Assembly: GCA_948567375.1 (NCBI GenBank)
Contig: OX419761.1
Coordinates: 34,722,501-34,786,500 of the forward strand
Length of the DNA stretch: 64,000 nucleotides
Direction of reading: 5' to 3'
Source: Lunularia cruciata
Taxonomy: Eukaryota; Streptophyta; Marchantiopsida; Lunulariales; Lunulariaceae
The translations under genes were made by a program, and so were the position numbers. Position 1 is the stretch's first letter, and each line of letters opens with the position of its first letter. The notes beneath the pieces were generated by a model that saw only the letters and a program-made list of their open reading frames with translations, did no database searches and was not told the origin of the DNA. Positions 1 through 12,053 of the stretch are shown here, one piece after another.

Positions 1-444
1 GAATCCCTCTATTGACTTTATTTCCTCTTCATTTCATTCTATTTTTGATGAATGTAAATGACAAATCAAAGTAAGAGGGAGTAAATAAAAAAGACAATTA
101 ATATCCATTCATTCAATAATTTTAATATGAATAAAAGGATCACTACAAACTAAAAGACTTCATTAAATAGTAGATATTATACACCTACTTCTTAGAATGC
201 AAACATATGTATGTAGTCTAAACTTATGGTTAGTAATTCATGATCTTAGTACCATGTTACACCAAATAAACCTAATATTAGTAAGTCTAATACCAACCAA
301 CACTACCTAGTTTGGGCTCTAATTGCTATTCAAGCTCAATAGCTATTGTATTTGCTATTGTGCCATAGGACCATAACTTGGAGTAAGTCAATTAAGATAT
401 AGGAAAATCTTTCTCTATAGCTTAAAGTAGTTATAAAAGTGCTT

Positions 445-486
445 CTTGGAATAAGTGTGCATTGTAAAGTGCACATTTATTCTAAG
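445..486. repeat. Imperfect 17-bp inverted repeat
   Basis: Arms 445-461 (CTTGGAATAAGTGTGCA) and 470-486 pair with two mismatches around an 8-base loop. Confidence 0.7.
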
Positions 487-664
487 AATCCTCATATCTT
501 CAAATGAGGCATATTTCCTTAACTAAGTAGTTCTTCTTTGGCTAATTGGACCTAGTTCTTATAACTCTTTAGCTACTTAAGAGATTTGGATACTCTTGGT
601 CTTGTTGGAACTGCATTAGTGTTTTCTAAAAAGGTAGTGATAATGAATATACTCTCATATTCCT

Positions 665-710
665 AAGCTAAAGTCACTATATGTCTCCAAACATATAGTG
701 ACTTTAGCTT
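665..710. repeat. Perfect 20-bp inverted repeat with 6-base loop
   Basis: Arms 665-684 and 691-710 are exact reverse complements (AAGCTAAAGTCACTATATGT), separated by CTCCAA. The sequence can fold into a stem-loop. No flanking ORF explains it. Confidence 0.9.
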
Positions 711-2723
711 TTCATGTTCTCCTTGAGACATATGATTTAATTTGAGTCCTCAAACTCTAAGCTTCAAGTTCTCATTTCATATTAATATTTTGTTTGGATT
801 TCCAAGTATTCTTTGCCCAAGAATAATACAAGGATTGAGATAGTATTAAGGTTGATTATTAGTATGTTTATTATCCTGATATTTTCAAAGATTTAAAAAA
901 AACATAAAAAGAGATTGAAAAGGAAAATTTGATATGTATACTTTATGTATGACAAATAGGAAAATTTCAAGATAATCTAAGTATATTTTTACACTTTAAA
1001 AATTCACTTCATTACTAATGAATTCTATACTATAGTAATAACAAGAAATGCAAGCTCAAACATAGAAAGCAATGAATGAAGAAGATTGATATAATTGACT
1101 TGAAGCATGTAATCACTTGGACTTTGGATAAGTGATATTTTCTATGCACTGCAATTCAATTCAACAAAAAAGATAAAGTCATCTACAAATGAGAGTATAT
1201 ATTCTACATTGTTTTTGCTTCTTGTCGATCACTACTTCAATTTTCTAGATATGTGTTCTGTTTTATTCTTTCTAATTCATTAGATTGATTCAACATAATG
1301 GATTATATTGACTATAATCACTTCAATCACTACTTACATTGTAGTTAAATCTGAAACAATTTAATTAAAAATTCAACCCATTTCCTTTTAGACTAATAAA
1401 TTTTATATTGATCATTATTATGAATGCATCATCAATATAGTTATAATGAATATTGGATGAAGATGTTTTACATGACATGAACAACTGTATTAAAATGTAC
1501 AACAATGACAGAAGAAAGTTGCCAAGAGAGTGATTTTGTTGAAAGTATTGTTAACTCATAATAATTTAAATAATTTAAACTTATTTTTATTAATTTTTTT
1601 CCTAAAAAGTCAATAACGCTGCCCGCAAAGTAGAAGCGAGTTTGAGAAAAAAATTCGCTAGAAATCTACCTGACGGAAATAAAATCCTGGGATGAAACTG
1701 GGGTCAAATATGATGTTGCGATGGACATGTTCAAGGAAAACAGATGATAAGTGATGACAGATCTTAATGATCGAACGGTGCAGATAATTTTGATCAGGAT
1801 GAGAAGTTGGTCAAAGCGACGTCAGTTCCCTTAGCAAACTCGCGAAAAACTCACAGGGGACTGATTTTCGATGTGCTGGTGAGTTTGGAGAACTTGCAGT
1901 ATAATGTTTATACACGCGTGTAATATTTACCCCCTAACCGCGAGTTTAATGTAAGTTCTTCGACCTTGCGGACAACGTTAATATGAAGAATAAATTAAAA
2001 AAATTAAACATCTTTATTTTATAGCATATCTTCCCCAAAAGAAGACTTTATTTATTTATTTATGTAACATGTTTCATTTTGTGCACCCACTCTGCCGGCT
2101 ATATGATCAAGAAGATTAAACACATGAAGTGAAGCGTATCTTTTTTTCTCAATTAAAAGTTCCCCATGCTATTTTTCAGTGTGGTGAATGTTTCGTTCGC
2201 ATAGATGTACAGTACTAGAGGAGATAGTGCCCGACAATTACATTGCTACCCTAACAATTGAAGACGTCCTTTCGTTTTAAATTTTAACAACTTCAACTTT
2301 GTTGAATTCCTTTCGATCTCACGTCACAAATAGAGCATAGCGAGTAGTACTTTGGAAACGAATAACTATTTTGAGAGCAGTATCACCAAATTTTCTTGTT
2401 TTGTACACAACATGGATGACGTTCCGAACCATGTCAACTTGATCTCGTACACCCTTATACCAGGGTCTTTGAAGATTATAAAACTGCATTCATTTTTCAT
2501 GGTTTGGCCTGGTAAAAGTGCAAGGACACCGCACCTCCATAATGGATATAAATACAAGTGCATCTCCGCTCCCACTGGTCGTCAAAGCACGAGGCCGGGA
2601 TCGGGGCACAACAACGACTTGAACCACAATTCAACGAGAGAAACAGCTGCTGAGGACCAGAGAGAATGCAGAATTGGGGTTTTCCTCATAATAACAGAAT
2701 AGAAAGGAAAATGGAATGGAATC

Positions 2724-3215
2724 TCAATGTGGAGTAACTAACTCTTGGAGAGAATCTGCTGTCGATATACTGAAGAAATACGGTACCTTGTACTTCTCTT
2801 GTTGACTACTCGTGAGCTCAGATCTGTACTCGTGGCAGTCGTGGGGGACGAGAGGGTAGATCATCGAATCTCCCCCAGTGGGGAGCGAGAGGAACTCGAT
2901 TCCAGATTCAAAATCCGACCACCACAAGCTCTCTTGCTCGGCGCTTTCGCCAAAATAGAGTACGAAGCTTGTGGCGATGCTGGTACATAGTTGGACCCGC
3001 GACTTCTTACTCAATCGGTCAGACCCTGCATAATTCGCCGAAGCTCCTGATACCGCCACGTAGGATCTTATCACTCGCGACGCATTTTGAAGGCGCGATG
3101 TGTAAGATGATTCTGGGGATCTGTAAGTTCCGGGCTTTGGCGCCGGAACTGGTTCCAGTTTAATGGTGTGAAGAAGTACCAGCTCAACCAAGAGAGCTTC
3201 TGTAGTGAACGGCAA
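2724..3215 (-). CDS. Hypothetical open frame
   Basis: A 163-codon frame on the minus strand contains KLEPVPAPKPGTYRSPESSY and a mixed hydrophilic remainder. It has no recognisable domain. It may be an exon of an unrecognised gene: AG acceptor-like sites lie near its 5' end. Chance is not excluded at this length in mid-GC DNA. Confidence 0.25.
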   Translation of the reverse strand: MPFTTEALLVELVLLHTIKLEPVPAPKPGTYRSPESSYTSRLQNASRVIRSYVAVSGASANYAGSDRLSKKSRVQLCTSIATSFVLYFGESAEQESLWWSDFESGIEFLSLPTGGDSMIYPLVPHDCHEYRSELTSSQQEKYKVPYFFSISTADSLQELVTPH

Positions 3216-5394
3216 AAGTTTGAAGGAGAGCAGCCCTGAGATCCTTTAGATATTCTTCCATACCAAACGGCAGGATAAGATTCTCTTCGGTTTGTTTTCC
3301 CGGATCAGTACACCGGGGATCAAAATTCGCGAGCATCCAGTTAATCATAACAGCCGGCCGAGCACCATCAGTTTATTTCACATTGTCTGATACCTCGCTT
3401 CCCGCATCCACTTGCCGGTTTGAAACCGCGACGGAAGGAACTGCATAGCACCTGACAATTCCCGTTGACCACAATCTGGTGCAGACTTTCAGGACACAAC
3501 GCAGAAACCGGCGATCTCCCAGGATCCGGCGTGTTGTTGTGATTCAGTACCAGAACATCACGCTTTAGCCCATCCCTGCAAATCCTTCTACTAGTTACAG
3601 GATCCGGAATAGTTGGACGGAAGTAGCACTCCCGGCTGAAGACCGAAGAGGCACAAGGGACAAACTGTTGAGTCTGGAAACTGAAGGTAGGTAATATGAG
3701 CATTTGTGTCAGCCGGACATTGGATTTCACGGTGAACGTGAAACATCTGTCAATCGCAAACGGACAGAAAGGACATCTACTTCGGGACTCTGTCAGGAGG
3801 AAGTGAACAATTAGTAAGTCTAAATGTGGTAGGAAAATCCAGTCACATGGATGCCAGTCCTTGAGATCTTCTTGTCCTGGCAGCGAAAGGCGGGTGTTAC
3901 CGACGGAACAGGCTACCCAGCCACCGGCACCCAGGTCAACGAGGGAGTAAAGTGGGTTGGCCGGGACTACGAGGTTACGGTACAACAGAACCATGTCTGT
4001 ATGATTTACGTGGTACCATTAAGGCGAACTTGCTTCTTCTCAGGCACGAATTCACCAAAGTACCTCACATTGACGGACAATATCTCAGTCAAGTCGTTTT
4101 GGGATTCCGTCAGCTGAGATAGTATGGACGTCTGGATCTTGTTGAAGGCCGGCTCCCTGGCGGGTTTGTGGGCCAAAGTCAAAAGTTTTAGTCTACTGTT
4201 TTAGAGAGAATTAAATCACTTTTTTATTGTCACCTCAGAAGGTGCCCATTGACTAACATTGTAGATTGTTGACAGTTCGGCCGCGGTTATTACTGCAGTG
4301 TTTTCTGTACCTCAAAGGAACTCCAGGGAAAAGTTCCTTAGTTTCATAAAAAAATATGTAGTTTATGTAATTCCATATCTAACATCATTAGTCTATGATT
4401 TGTTCATGTTTTCGTGGTTCAATCTCTATTTCTATCTCTCATACCTTGGTATATTGGCATGGTACTAATATGATGTAACCTCAATATCTCATTATCTTCC
4501 TATCGTGGCTTGATCATTAAAAACAAGCACAACGTTTAAACTGAGTGTTTGAAGTATATCCAAGTCTGGGGTAATTGCATATTCATTGTCATCAGTTGAG
4601 CACATCCACTCGGTTCCTTTTCTGTGTTTTGCTGATAAAAGTAGAAAAATGTTGTCAAATGAGAAAAAGGAATGACAATGCACCCATGGAAAGTGTAAAA
4701 ACATGATGGTTTATATTATTTGACTGCAGTACTTTTAACACGTGGTCTTGTTCATTCAAGCGTCTTCTCTATGTTACCATGGGTTTTGAATGTCTTCGAA
4801 GCTTTAGAAATAGTGGGTATTAACGTTAGGTTCCCTAATGTTCCTTCTATAGCACGTCGGCAGATAACAAGTGTTTATGCTCTAATTTTTGTCTTCATAG
4901 ATTCATATGAAAATAGTTATAGATTTTTACTTTAATCCAATCCCTTGCACACAAATTTATTCTGATTCGATATTACAATCCAACATTTAAGCACTGTAGG
5001 TGGCGATTGTATTTTCAATTCTTTTCTAAAGAAAGTCAAAGGACCCCAGATGAACTTCAAGTTTCTGTGTAGTTTGATCCTTGTTCTTTGTGGCTTTCCT
5101 GGAGAGAACCTTTTTACAGTTCTCTATTTATATCGATACTCATTATCATATACCTCTACTTCTACCGATTATACCATATTGTAGATATACTCGTATTTTC
5201 TATTTATTGATACTCAACTTGTATATTTTTTTATATTGATATATTTATTTCTATTTTAGATAACAGTGTGTCCATTGTTCTACAAAGTACATAGTGCACA
5301 GGGTAGTGGCTGGTGCAATCCATAGGAGAACAATCACATTAGGTGATATTTCTTCAAAGTGTAGACCGTACGACTTGCATAGCTCGGATATCTT

Positions 5395-5640
5395 AAGTGC
5401 GGTAGGGCAGATTTCTTATATAGACTCTATTGGGACTTAGCCCCATGTTACCTTTTCTGTCTCTCCCTTGTACGGCTTGATGGGGCCTTCCCATCCTTCA
5501 TTTGTCCTTCGAGGTCGCCTTTTTCACTTTTTCATATCTATACTATTGGGGGCTAGTTCCATTTTACCCCTTTTGTCTCCCCCTTGTATAGATTGACGAG
5601 GGTCTTCCCCGTCATGTGTTCTACGCGGTTGTCTCTTTTC
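5395..5640 (+). repeat. Two tandem copies of a dispersed repeat
   Basis: Copy one (about 5395-5535) and copy two (about 5540-5640) share the order CTATTGGG, CCCTTGTA and GATGGGGCCTTCCC / GACGAGGGTCTTCCCC, then a TGTTCTAC-like end. The same family occurs at 15460-15600. It is diverged and without coding capacity. Confidence 0.65.
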
Positions 5641-6059
5641 CCCACTTATTAGCATGTCTAGTTCCATTCACATCCACATTCACATATGTCATTATATCAA
5701 AACGTAGAACCTTCGATGTGGTCTGCTCTTCAAACACTACCAAGTGGTTACACTTAACATCGGGACGTGACTCTGGACCAATAAATCTCGAGGGAGAATC
5801 AAATTGGACGTTCAAAGAAGAAACCTGTATGACTGATTTGCATGATCGAGAAAAGGAGTCGAGAGCCAGTAGAGGAGGTCAGCAGCTCAATCCTCATTGG
5901 CCCCAAAGGGTGCTGTCAAAGTGTAGCTCAGGACAGAACAATATTGGGAAAGAAGTGATGCGAGTACGGTACGTGGGAGAATTCAAAGAAGATGACACGA
6001 GCAGAAGGCCAGAAGTGAGTATTTTGTTCCCTGAGAGATGTGACCGGAACAGACGGTGA
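5616..6059 (+). CDS. Hypothetical open frame overlapping a dispersed repeat
   Basis: A 147-codon plus-strand frame whose 5' end lies in the second copy of the 5395-5640 repeat. The 3' two thirds are hydrophilic and charged (for example GEFKEDDTSRRPEVSILF). No domain was recognised. It could be a remnant of a mobile element adjoining the repeat. Confidence 0.2.
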   Translation: MFYAVVSFPHLLACLVPFTSTFTYVIISKRRTFDVVCSSNTTKWLHLTSGRDSGPINLEGESNWTFKEETCMTDLHDREKESRASRGGQQLNPHWPQRVLSKCSSGQNNIGKEVMRVRYVGEFKEDDTSRRPEVSILFPERCDRNRR

Positions 6060-7526
6060 ACAGCTTACGTATATGATGGAAAGAGATGGTGTCTCTCTAG
6101 CCCAAGAAGGACGTCGCAACGTACGCTACTGTATGTCTATGCCGCAATCAATACACCCTTTACTGAATTTTCTCTGGAGGTAGGTGTCACAGTTCCGTCT
6201 GACTGAATGGAAGTCGTCGACGTTGAGAGGTTAAAGGAAAAGGACGGAATGGGATGAGTCCGGAACGGGACGAGATGGGGGATGGGGGAATTGGGGAAGC
6301 GGACGGGCTGGGCTGGTCGGCCCAATGATGTGCAGCTAGTCCATCATGGCCCATCAAGAGGAGGAGGACGAGAACGACGAGGAGGGATCGACCTCGGATT
6401 GGTTCCCCCTACCTCCACTGATTACTGAAGCACTTCATCAAAAGGCCAGGAATGAGTATGATTTACTTTCCGTCTATGGAAGAGCAGTCGTAGCCGGATC
6501 TGTCGCTAGAAGTCCTGCTTGGTGAATGGGGAGAAGACAACTGTTCTGGCTTGCAAGCTCCACCAATTCTGTGGGTAATCTCGATACATAGGAGGTCCTG
6601 ATAGAGCTCGGATAGATAGCATGGAGCGATGCAGAACGTTGAATCCAGGACAGATTTGTCGGTAAGCTGCAGAAAGCCGGACCGGTATTTCCTCAATCAT
6701 GAGGCGACCTCTCTTCCAGTTCAAAGTAGGCACATGTGCAAAAGTCCTAGTCGAGTGAATTTGCACTCGCTGTGGCCTTCGCACACATACAACACAACAG
6801 CGGGTCTTCTGCAGGGCACGAATGTAGGAGTGTCGTGGGGGGAAAGTGCTCTTTTTCAGGTTTGGGACGGATAGTTTCCCTGCTTGGGTCCCAGGGATCG
6901 GACAATCTTTGCTCCGTGATAAAATGACTCGGAATAAGAGATTTGACCGCATTAACTTTCGTAGACTGATAAGCATGAGTTTAGTCACGGTGATCCAATG
7001 ACCTTTCCTCTCTCGCATACAAAAGAGTGTCCTTTTGGCAGATGCAGCGAGTTCGAACTGAAAATTTTCCAGAAAGAAAAGCATAGGAGACTTCCAGGCA
7101 GAAGGGAGACAAAAATGAATGGAAAATTTTGTCTTATTAAACAGCCTTGGTCACACCTCTTCCACCTCTTCTGGTAGGTGACCAAAACAAAGAGGTATGG
7201 CAGGAACCGGTGCACACCTCACCTCCGAGGAGAGTCTATAGTAATTAGAGGATAAATACAACTACTGTGTCAATTACAGCGTAAGAAAGTAAGGAGTGCT
7301 TCTTCTGCAGCACCACTTCAAAGTATGTACCAATGTGAGTGTTGATTAACAGTGTGTGATAACTGTACCAGCGAGCCTTCTGGCCCGCGCTTGATTGAAA
7401 GGTAATTCACCCTCATAAGAACAGGGCGAAAAAGAGTGTGGGCTACAAAGAATGAAGATAAACTAAACTATCAATCCCACTGAAGTGTAGAACCCAACAC
7501 TATTCATAAAAATCTACACTGTAACA

Positions 7527-10500
7527 CTAATCTCGACTGGACTTGGCACCCCTAGCTGACCCATCAGTCTTTTTCTGTCTACCATCGGGGATACTCTGTC
7601 GTGACGACTTGACAGGTATAGGGGCCGTCCCATGTGAAGCTGGCGTATTGTTGATGTGAGCAGGTCTACTCCCCCGGGACCCTCCTGATACTACTCTTTG
7701 TGAACTGCAAGCTGCAGGACCTTTCACCAAATTTGCTGTGGCCACACTTCCCTTTGAATTGCCGGAGTGTGCATATCCATTGGTTTTCGCCCCTTTATGG
7801 GCGGTCTTCAACGGCGGAAATGTTACGGACAAGGGAGGAAGAGAAGATAAACTCCGCCCACCACCCTCCTTGTTACTACTTGAATCCTTTGCTGATTCTT
7901 TTGCTAAGCTCTTCTCCACCTTTACAGAGAGATTGCTGGTCCGAGCTGCAGTAAGTGAAGCTCCTCGAGAACTCGTGGATACACCGGCTCCACTTGAATT
8001 TCGAGGAGAGGACATGGAGGGCTTCTCTGGAGTGTCAATTTGACTTAAACTCTTCCGTCTTTCACTTACTAGCGCCTTACTTGGAAGTACAGAACCCCCA
8101 TCCGTATTTGTTCTTCCTTCTTTCCCTCCATCTCCCGATCTATAGTTGGTGCTGCCAACCCTCATACTCTTGGCGGCTTTCGCAGCGGGAGCTCCTTGGT
8201 ATGGCTGGTGAACTCTCCGTTTCCTCTCGTTCTCCCCATCATTCTTTTCTTGTTCAACGGGGGGATATTGGGCAGCGTGCAAGGAGATTAATATTTCGGC
8301 TGCTACTGAAACTCCAGGTGACATTGGTACAGCTGCAACAATCAAACAGGAATCCAGTCAGTTCCTTGCCAACGACATACAACTATCAGGATCCGAAATA
8401 TGCACCATGATGTAATCAGCGATCAGTTAGATCTACAACTGCAAGGATTACAACGCTCCCGACTCACAAGTTAGTGGTAATATAAGTAGAGGGAATGATA
8501 GAAAAAAATTGTACCTGACAAAGTGAATGACGATTCATTTCGAGGAGGGGATGCACAGGTGATCTTGAGTTCTGTCGTTGGGCCGTCCAATGATACATTT
8601 TCTTTGAAAACCGTGAGGTCAGGTTTGGATTCTCCGTTACTTTCGACCAGCTCTTTCAGCTCTTGGTCCCCCGCCTCCTGCTTCACGTCAGCCAATGGCT
8701 TGCTTTCTCGATCGTGAGTATCCATCTCTTGTGGCCCTGCCAAAGTCGCAGGAGTTTCTAGCGGTCTGACAGCTTCACCACCACTTCTTTCCTGCTCACA
8801 TTCGACAGTGTTGACTTGCTTACCCGGGAGACTCTCCGGTCTATCAGTAACTGTGATAGAAATAGCACCACTATCAACTCTGCAAGAGTCCACTTCCATT
8901 GGATTTGAGACTCCCTCGGAACTAAGAACTACCGCATTTTCCACTTGGCGTGGTTCATCTTTAACAGAAACTGCCACCTCCTGGACTTGAGGAGCTGGAA
9001 GAGGATCGACAATTTTAGAAGGAGCAGGATGGGGTGTGCACAATTCCATGGCTTCTGTAGATTGTTCATACACCTTGTCGTCAAGTTTCCTCCACCTTGA
9101 ATTCGGAGACTTAGCTACTGCCTCATCTTCAGTCCCGACAAGCGTATCCCTTCCACTTGACACTGCGTCGCCTTTTGCACTACTACTTGCTGGCACAGTT
9201 TGAAGTTGCCAGATCCGGTGGTTCCGTTTGCAGTGTTCAGCTTTCACCGGTCCCACAGGTGGATAGGAACATGGTAATGGAGGTACACTGCCATTTCTAT
9301 GACAAATCTCAACTACCGCACTATCCATTCGAGTGTCTGAAGTGACATTTGTATCGCCATCAGCTTGGGCTTGGACAATAAGGGACTGCAGTGGGTCACT
9401 TGGACCGAGTTTTAATCTAGTCATGAAATCTTCAAAAGGAAGGAGGGGAAGGCCATCTATGCTGAAACTCGAGACACGTTGGGTAGGTACATTGGGACCG
9501 GCGGTTCCGTGCGAGACTACTCTGGCATCCTTCTCTGAACCATCCTGAAACAAAAACTTGACATGTCAGATGTGGGAAGATCACTCTCTACTATTAGTAT
9601 GATATCTAACAGGGAGAAAGCTGAAATGGAGCTCTCAATTTACTGAGAAGAAAATGTGTGGTTGCAGCGAAGTGCTTGGTACCTCAAATTTATTTCCGAT
9701 ATATGCTGTACTGCCCAAACCTTCCTCCGACTTCTCTTGTCTTGACAATCCTTCATCATCTTCAGGAGGAATAGGAGATTCCAGATCCAGAAGCAACTTC
9801 GGGTGCCTAAATAGCTTCGGACCCACACTGTCTGCAGCTTCTCGGGGCGCCTCCCACATGGCCGGGCGTTTAGGCAGCAACTGCAAGATAGTGTTGATGT
9901 TCTGATCCAAACTCTCTTCCATGTCGCTCTTAAGGTCCTGAGAGTCCTTCAGAACTAATCTCGGTGCTACGAAGCTATCTGAGAGAAGATCATTCAAGGG
10001 TATATCCGCCATATACTGGGCTATGTTTGTAGGCCTTGTCCTCATCCCATAGATATCTGGAACACATAAATAATGCCACGCACCTGTCAGGGCCTTGATA
10101 AGCTGACTTGCAGCTTTTTATGAGAGACAAACTACAGAGGCTTGTTGCTGACAATACAAAGCACATTTATCTCACTCCCCACTTAGATCAGTACTGATTA
10201 TAACCAGTACTAATCAACCCGTTTTAGATTTCTCTAGAACTTGGTAGTACACCCACGAGAACCGACTCCGGACTCAAGGGCATCTTTTGCAATTAAATGC
10301 ACCCTGTCCCGTGATCACTGATAGCATTATAACACTCCCTACTTATATCTGGTTGCAAAAGCCACTCACACACAGCGTAGACCTACCCAGTACACCATTG
10401 CTCCAACCAGCTGGAAACACGTTCGGTTCAAACGCTCGCGCTGTATGCGGATGTCCACTATACAATGAGCACAGAGCCTCGCTCACGGGGTGCACAACGG

Positions 10501-12053
10501 GCAGCGGCTGCTTCTTCTCACCACGCTTGGTGCCCTGCCCACTCTGTCTTCTACCGGTGGACTTTTCCGGTTTATCTGAGGTTTCAAACACTTGTCAGCC
10601 AAAGGAAGCCATGGACTAAACATGCCCTTGTCCTGATACAATCACCTAAAAAGCCTTCACTCCTAAGCAGGTGATTCACACATTCTAAAAGACGAATGCA
10701 TCACCCGACGGATTGCACGCACAATGAAGCACTTGTTACATAGTGGAAAAACACTAAGCTCACCTCCAGTGTTGTTGGTCTGACGGACACCATTTCCAGC
10801 GGCAGTGGCCCTACCAGTGGATTGGACTCCACCTCCGCTTACACTACCCTCTAATACACTTCCAGTAGTAAGTGATTCGGCCATTTGACCTCCACGTGTC
10901 CTCTTTCTACCGCTTGTTCCACCACCTCTACTACCTCTGCCACCACCTTCTCTTCCATTTCTCTTAGTCTTTTCCATCGGGGCATCTCCTTGAAGGGAAG
11001 ATGCCGACTCGCCCGGAGTTTGTTGTTGCAACACTCCTCCCAAGTTGTGTGGTGGAATGTGGCCCATAGGCATGAACGGTCTTCTGGAGAGCTCAGCAGA
11101 CCCTGTCAAGTAAGTTAATGCAGATGTTAACTTCAGTCCCTAACAATCATGACTAGTTCCATTCCACGGAAAGGGCGCTAAATTTACCCCTTACTTACCT
11201 AAATGTACGAGGAACAACGATTTCAATGGCTATCACACTCAACAAGCTGAATGACAAAACATAATGCTTCGCTCCGGTAGAATCTCTTTTCAACTGCATC
11301 ACAAGTCGGCAGGGCCGCCTAGACAAACCATGCCGACGCAGCACGAATGCAACATCTGAGTAAACTGACGCATTCTGGAATAGGACGATCCGAGTTCGCT
11401 GATGAAGCAGAATTGGGCAATGCGAGCACCAGTATTACTCAGACACCTTCAAAGATGGCAACCATCCCCAAACATGGGTGAGATAATCACCCGTGAATCT
11501 GACGTCACTCTGACTTGGTGTGACCATTCAACTAAAAGCGTCCCACTCCTCGTCACTTAATGGTGCGGACAGTTAACCGCCTATCCAACTGAAGGAATCA
11601 AGGGTCTACACTTCCGTTGGACATACATACTAGATTTCTCCGACTGCTCCACTCCTAAACAGCCAGACTCCAATTTGGTTTGAGGATGGCTGTAGCTTTT
11701 CCTCAACACCTTATGCTGAAACGACGAATCTGTGAAGGAAACATACACGTTTACACGATATCCCGATTGCCTGCTGAAAGTTACCTGGTTGATGGGTCAA
11801 GCTCCTCTCCAGGACAGCCCTCTCCAAAGCAGCAACTGACTTGGCATGGTTGGGGTTAAAAACCGGGATAGGCAGCGGTCGATATCCCGCCACAGCCGGC
11901 CCACTTGGGCTGAAAGAAAGTCTCATCGGGTCGTTCGACATGATTTTGTCGAACATTGCGTTTGCGGGAGCTGTTTGTAATTCGAAGTACTCCATCAGCT
12001 CGGTTCTCTCCAAGATCTTTCTCGCACCGTAATACGTGCTTCCTCTAAGCTCT
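7527..12053 (-). CDS. Basic, low-complexity, probably nuclear protein of unknown family (5' end missing)
   Basis: Six exons on the minus strand join with exact phase agreement: about 12053-11785 (phase 1 out), 11102-10764, 10575-10522, 10056-9683 (phase 0 out), 9544-8515 (phase 1 out) and 8332-7527, ending in TAG. About 950 residues are seen. The first exon contains RGSTYYGARKILERTEL and MFDKIMSNDPMRLSF, which look conserved rather than random, but I do not recognise the family. Exon 11102-10764 is Gly/Arg-rich with an AT-hook-like SGRKRTRGGQ. Exon 10056-9683 has IYGMRTRPTNIAQYM and a leucine-rich segment. The two large 3' exons are acidic/Ser-rich and then Ser/Lys/Gly-rich. A nuclear scaffold or chromatin role is only inferred from composition. 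A TGA lies in frame just upstream of the first exon and no ATG follows it, so the start must be in an exon further upstream. Confidence 0.7.

Larger units (their letters stand above)
1..1600. other. AT-rich, gene-free block
   Basis: Strongly AT-rich sequence with no open frame of note. It contains two short inverted repeats (445-486 and 665-710). Composition changes near 1610, where CpG-containing mid-GC DNA begins. It resembles the interior block at 18.8-28 kb and is probably decayed transposable-element DNA. Confidence 0.5.
1600..7526. other. Mid-GC intergenic DNA with scattered open frames
   Basis: Apart from the frames at 2724-3215 and 5616-6059 and the repeat at 5395-5640, nothing here shows domains or chained exons. 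Other frames, such as minus 3368-3994 and minus 6506-7084, have compositions that do not look like protein. Confidence 0.35.

Noticed and set aside
3368-3994. 208-codon minus-strand frame
   Set aside because: Cys/Phe/Pro-heavy composition, no domain and no chained exons; probably chance.
6506-7084. 192-codon minus-strand frame
   Set aside because: No motif, irregular composition and no splice partners found.
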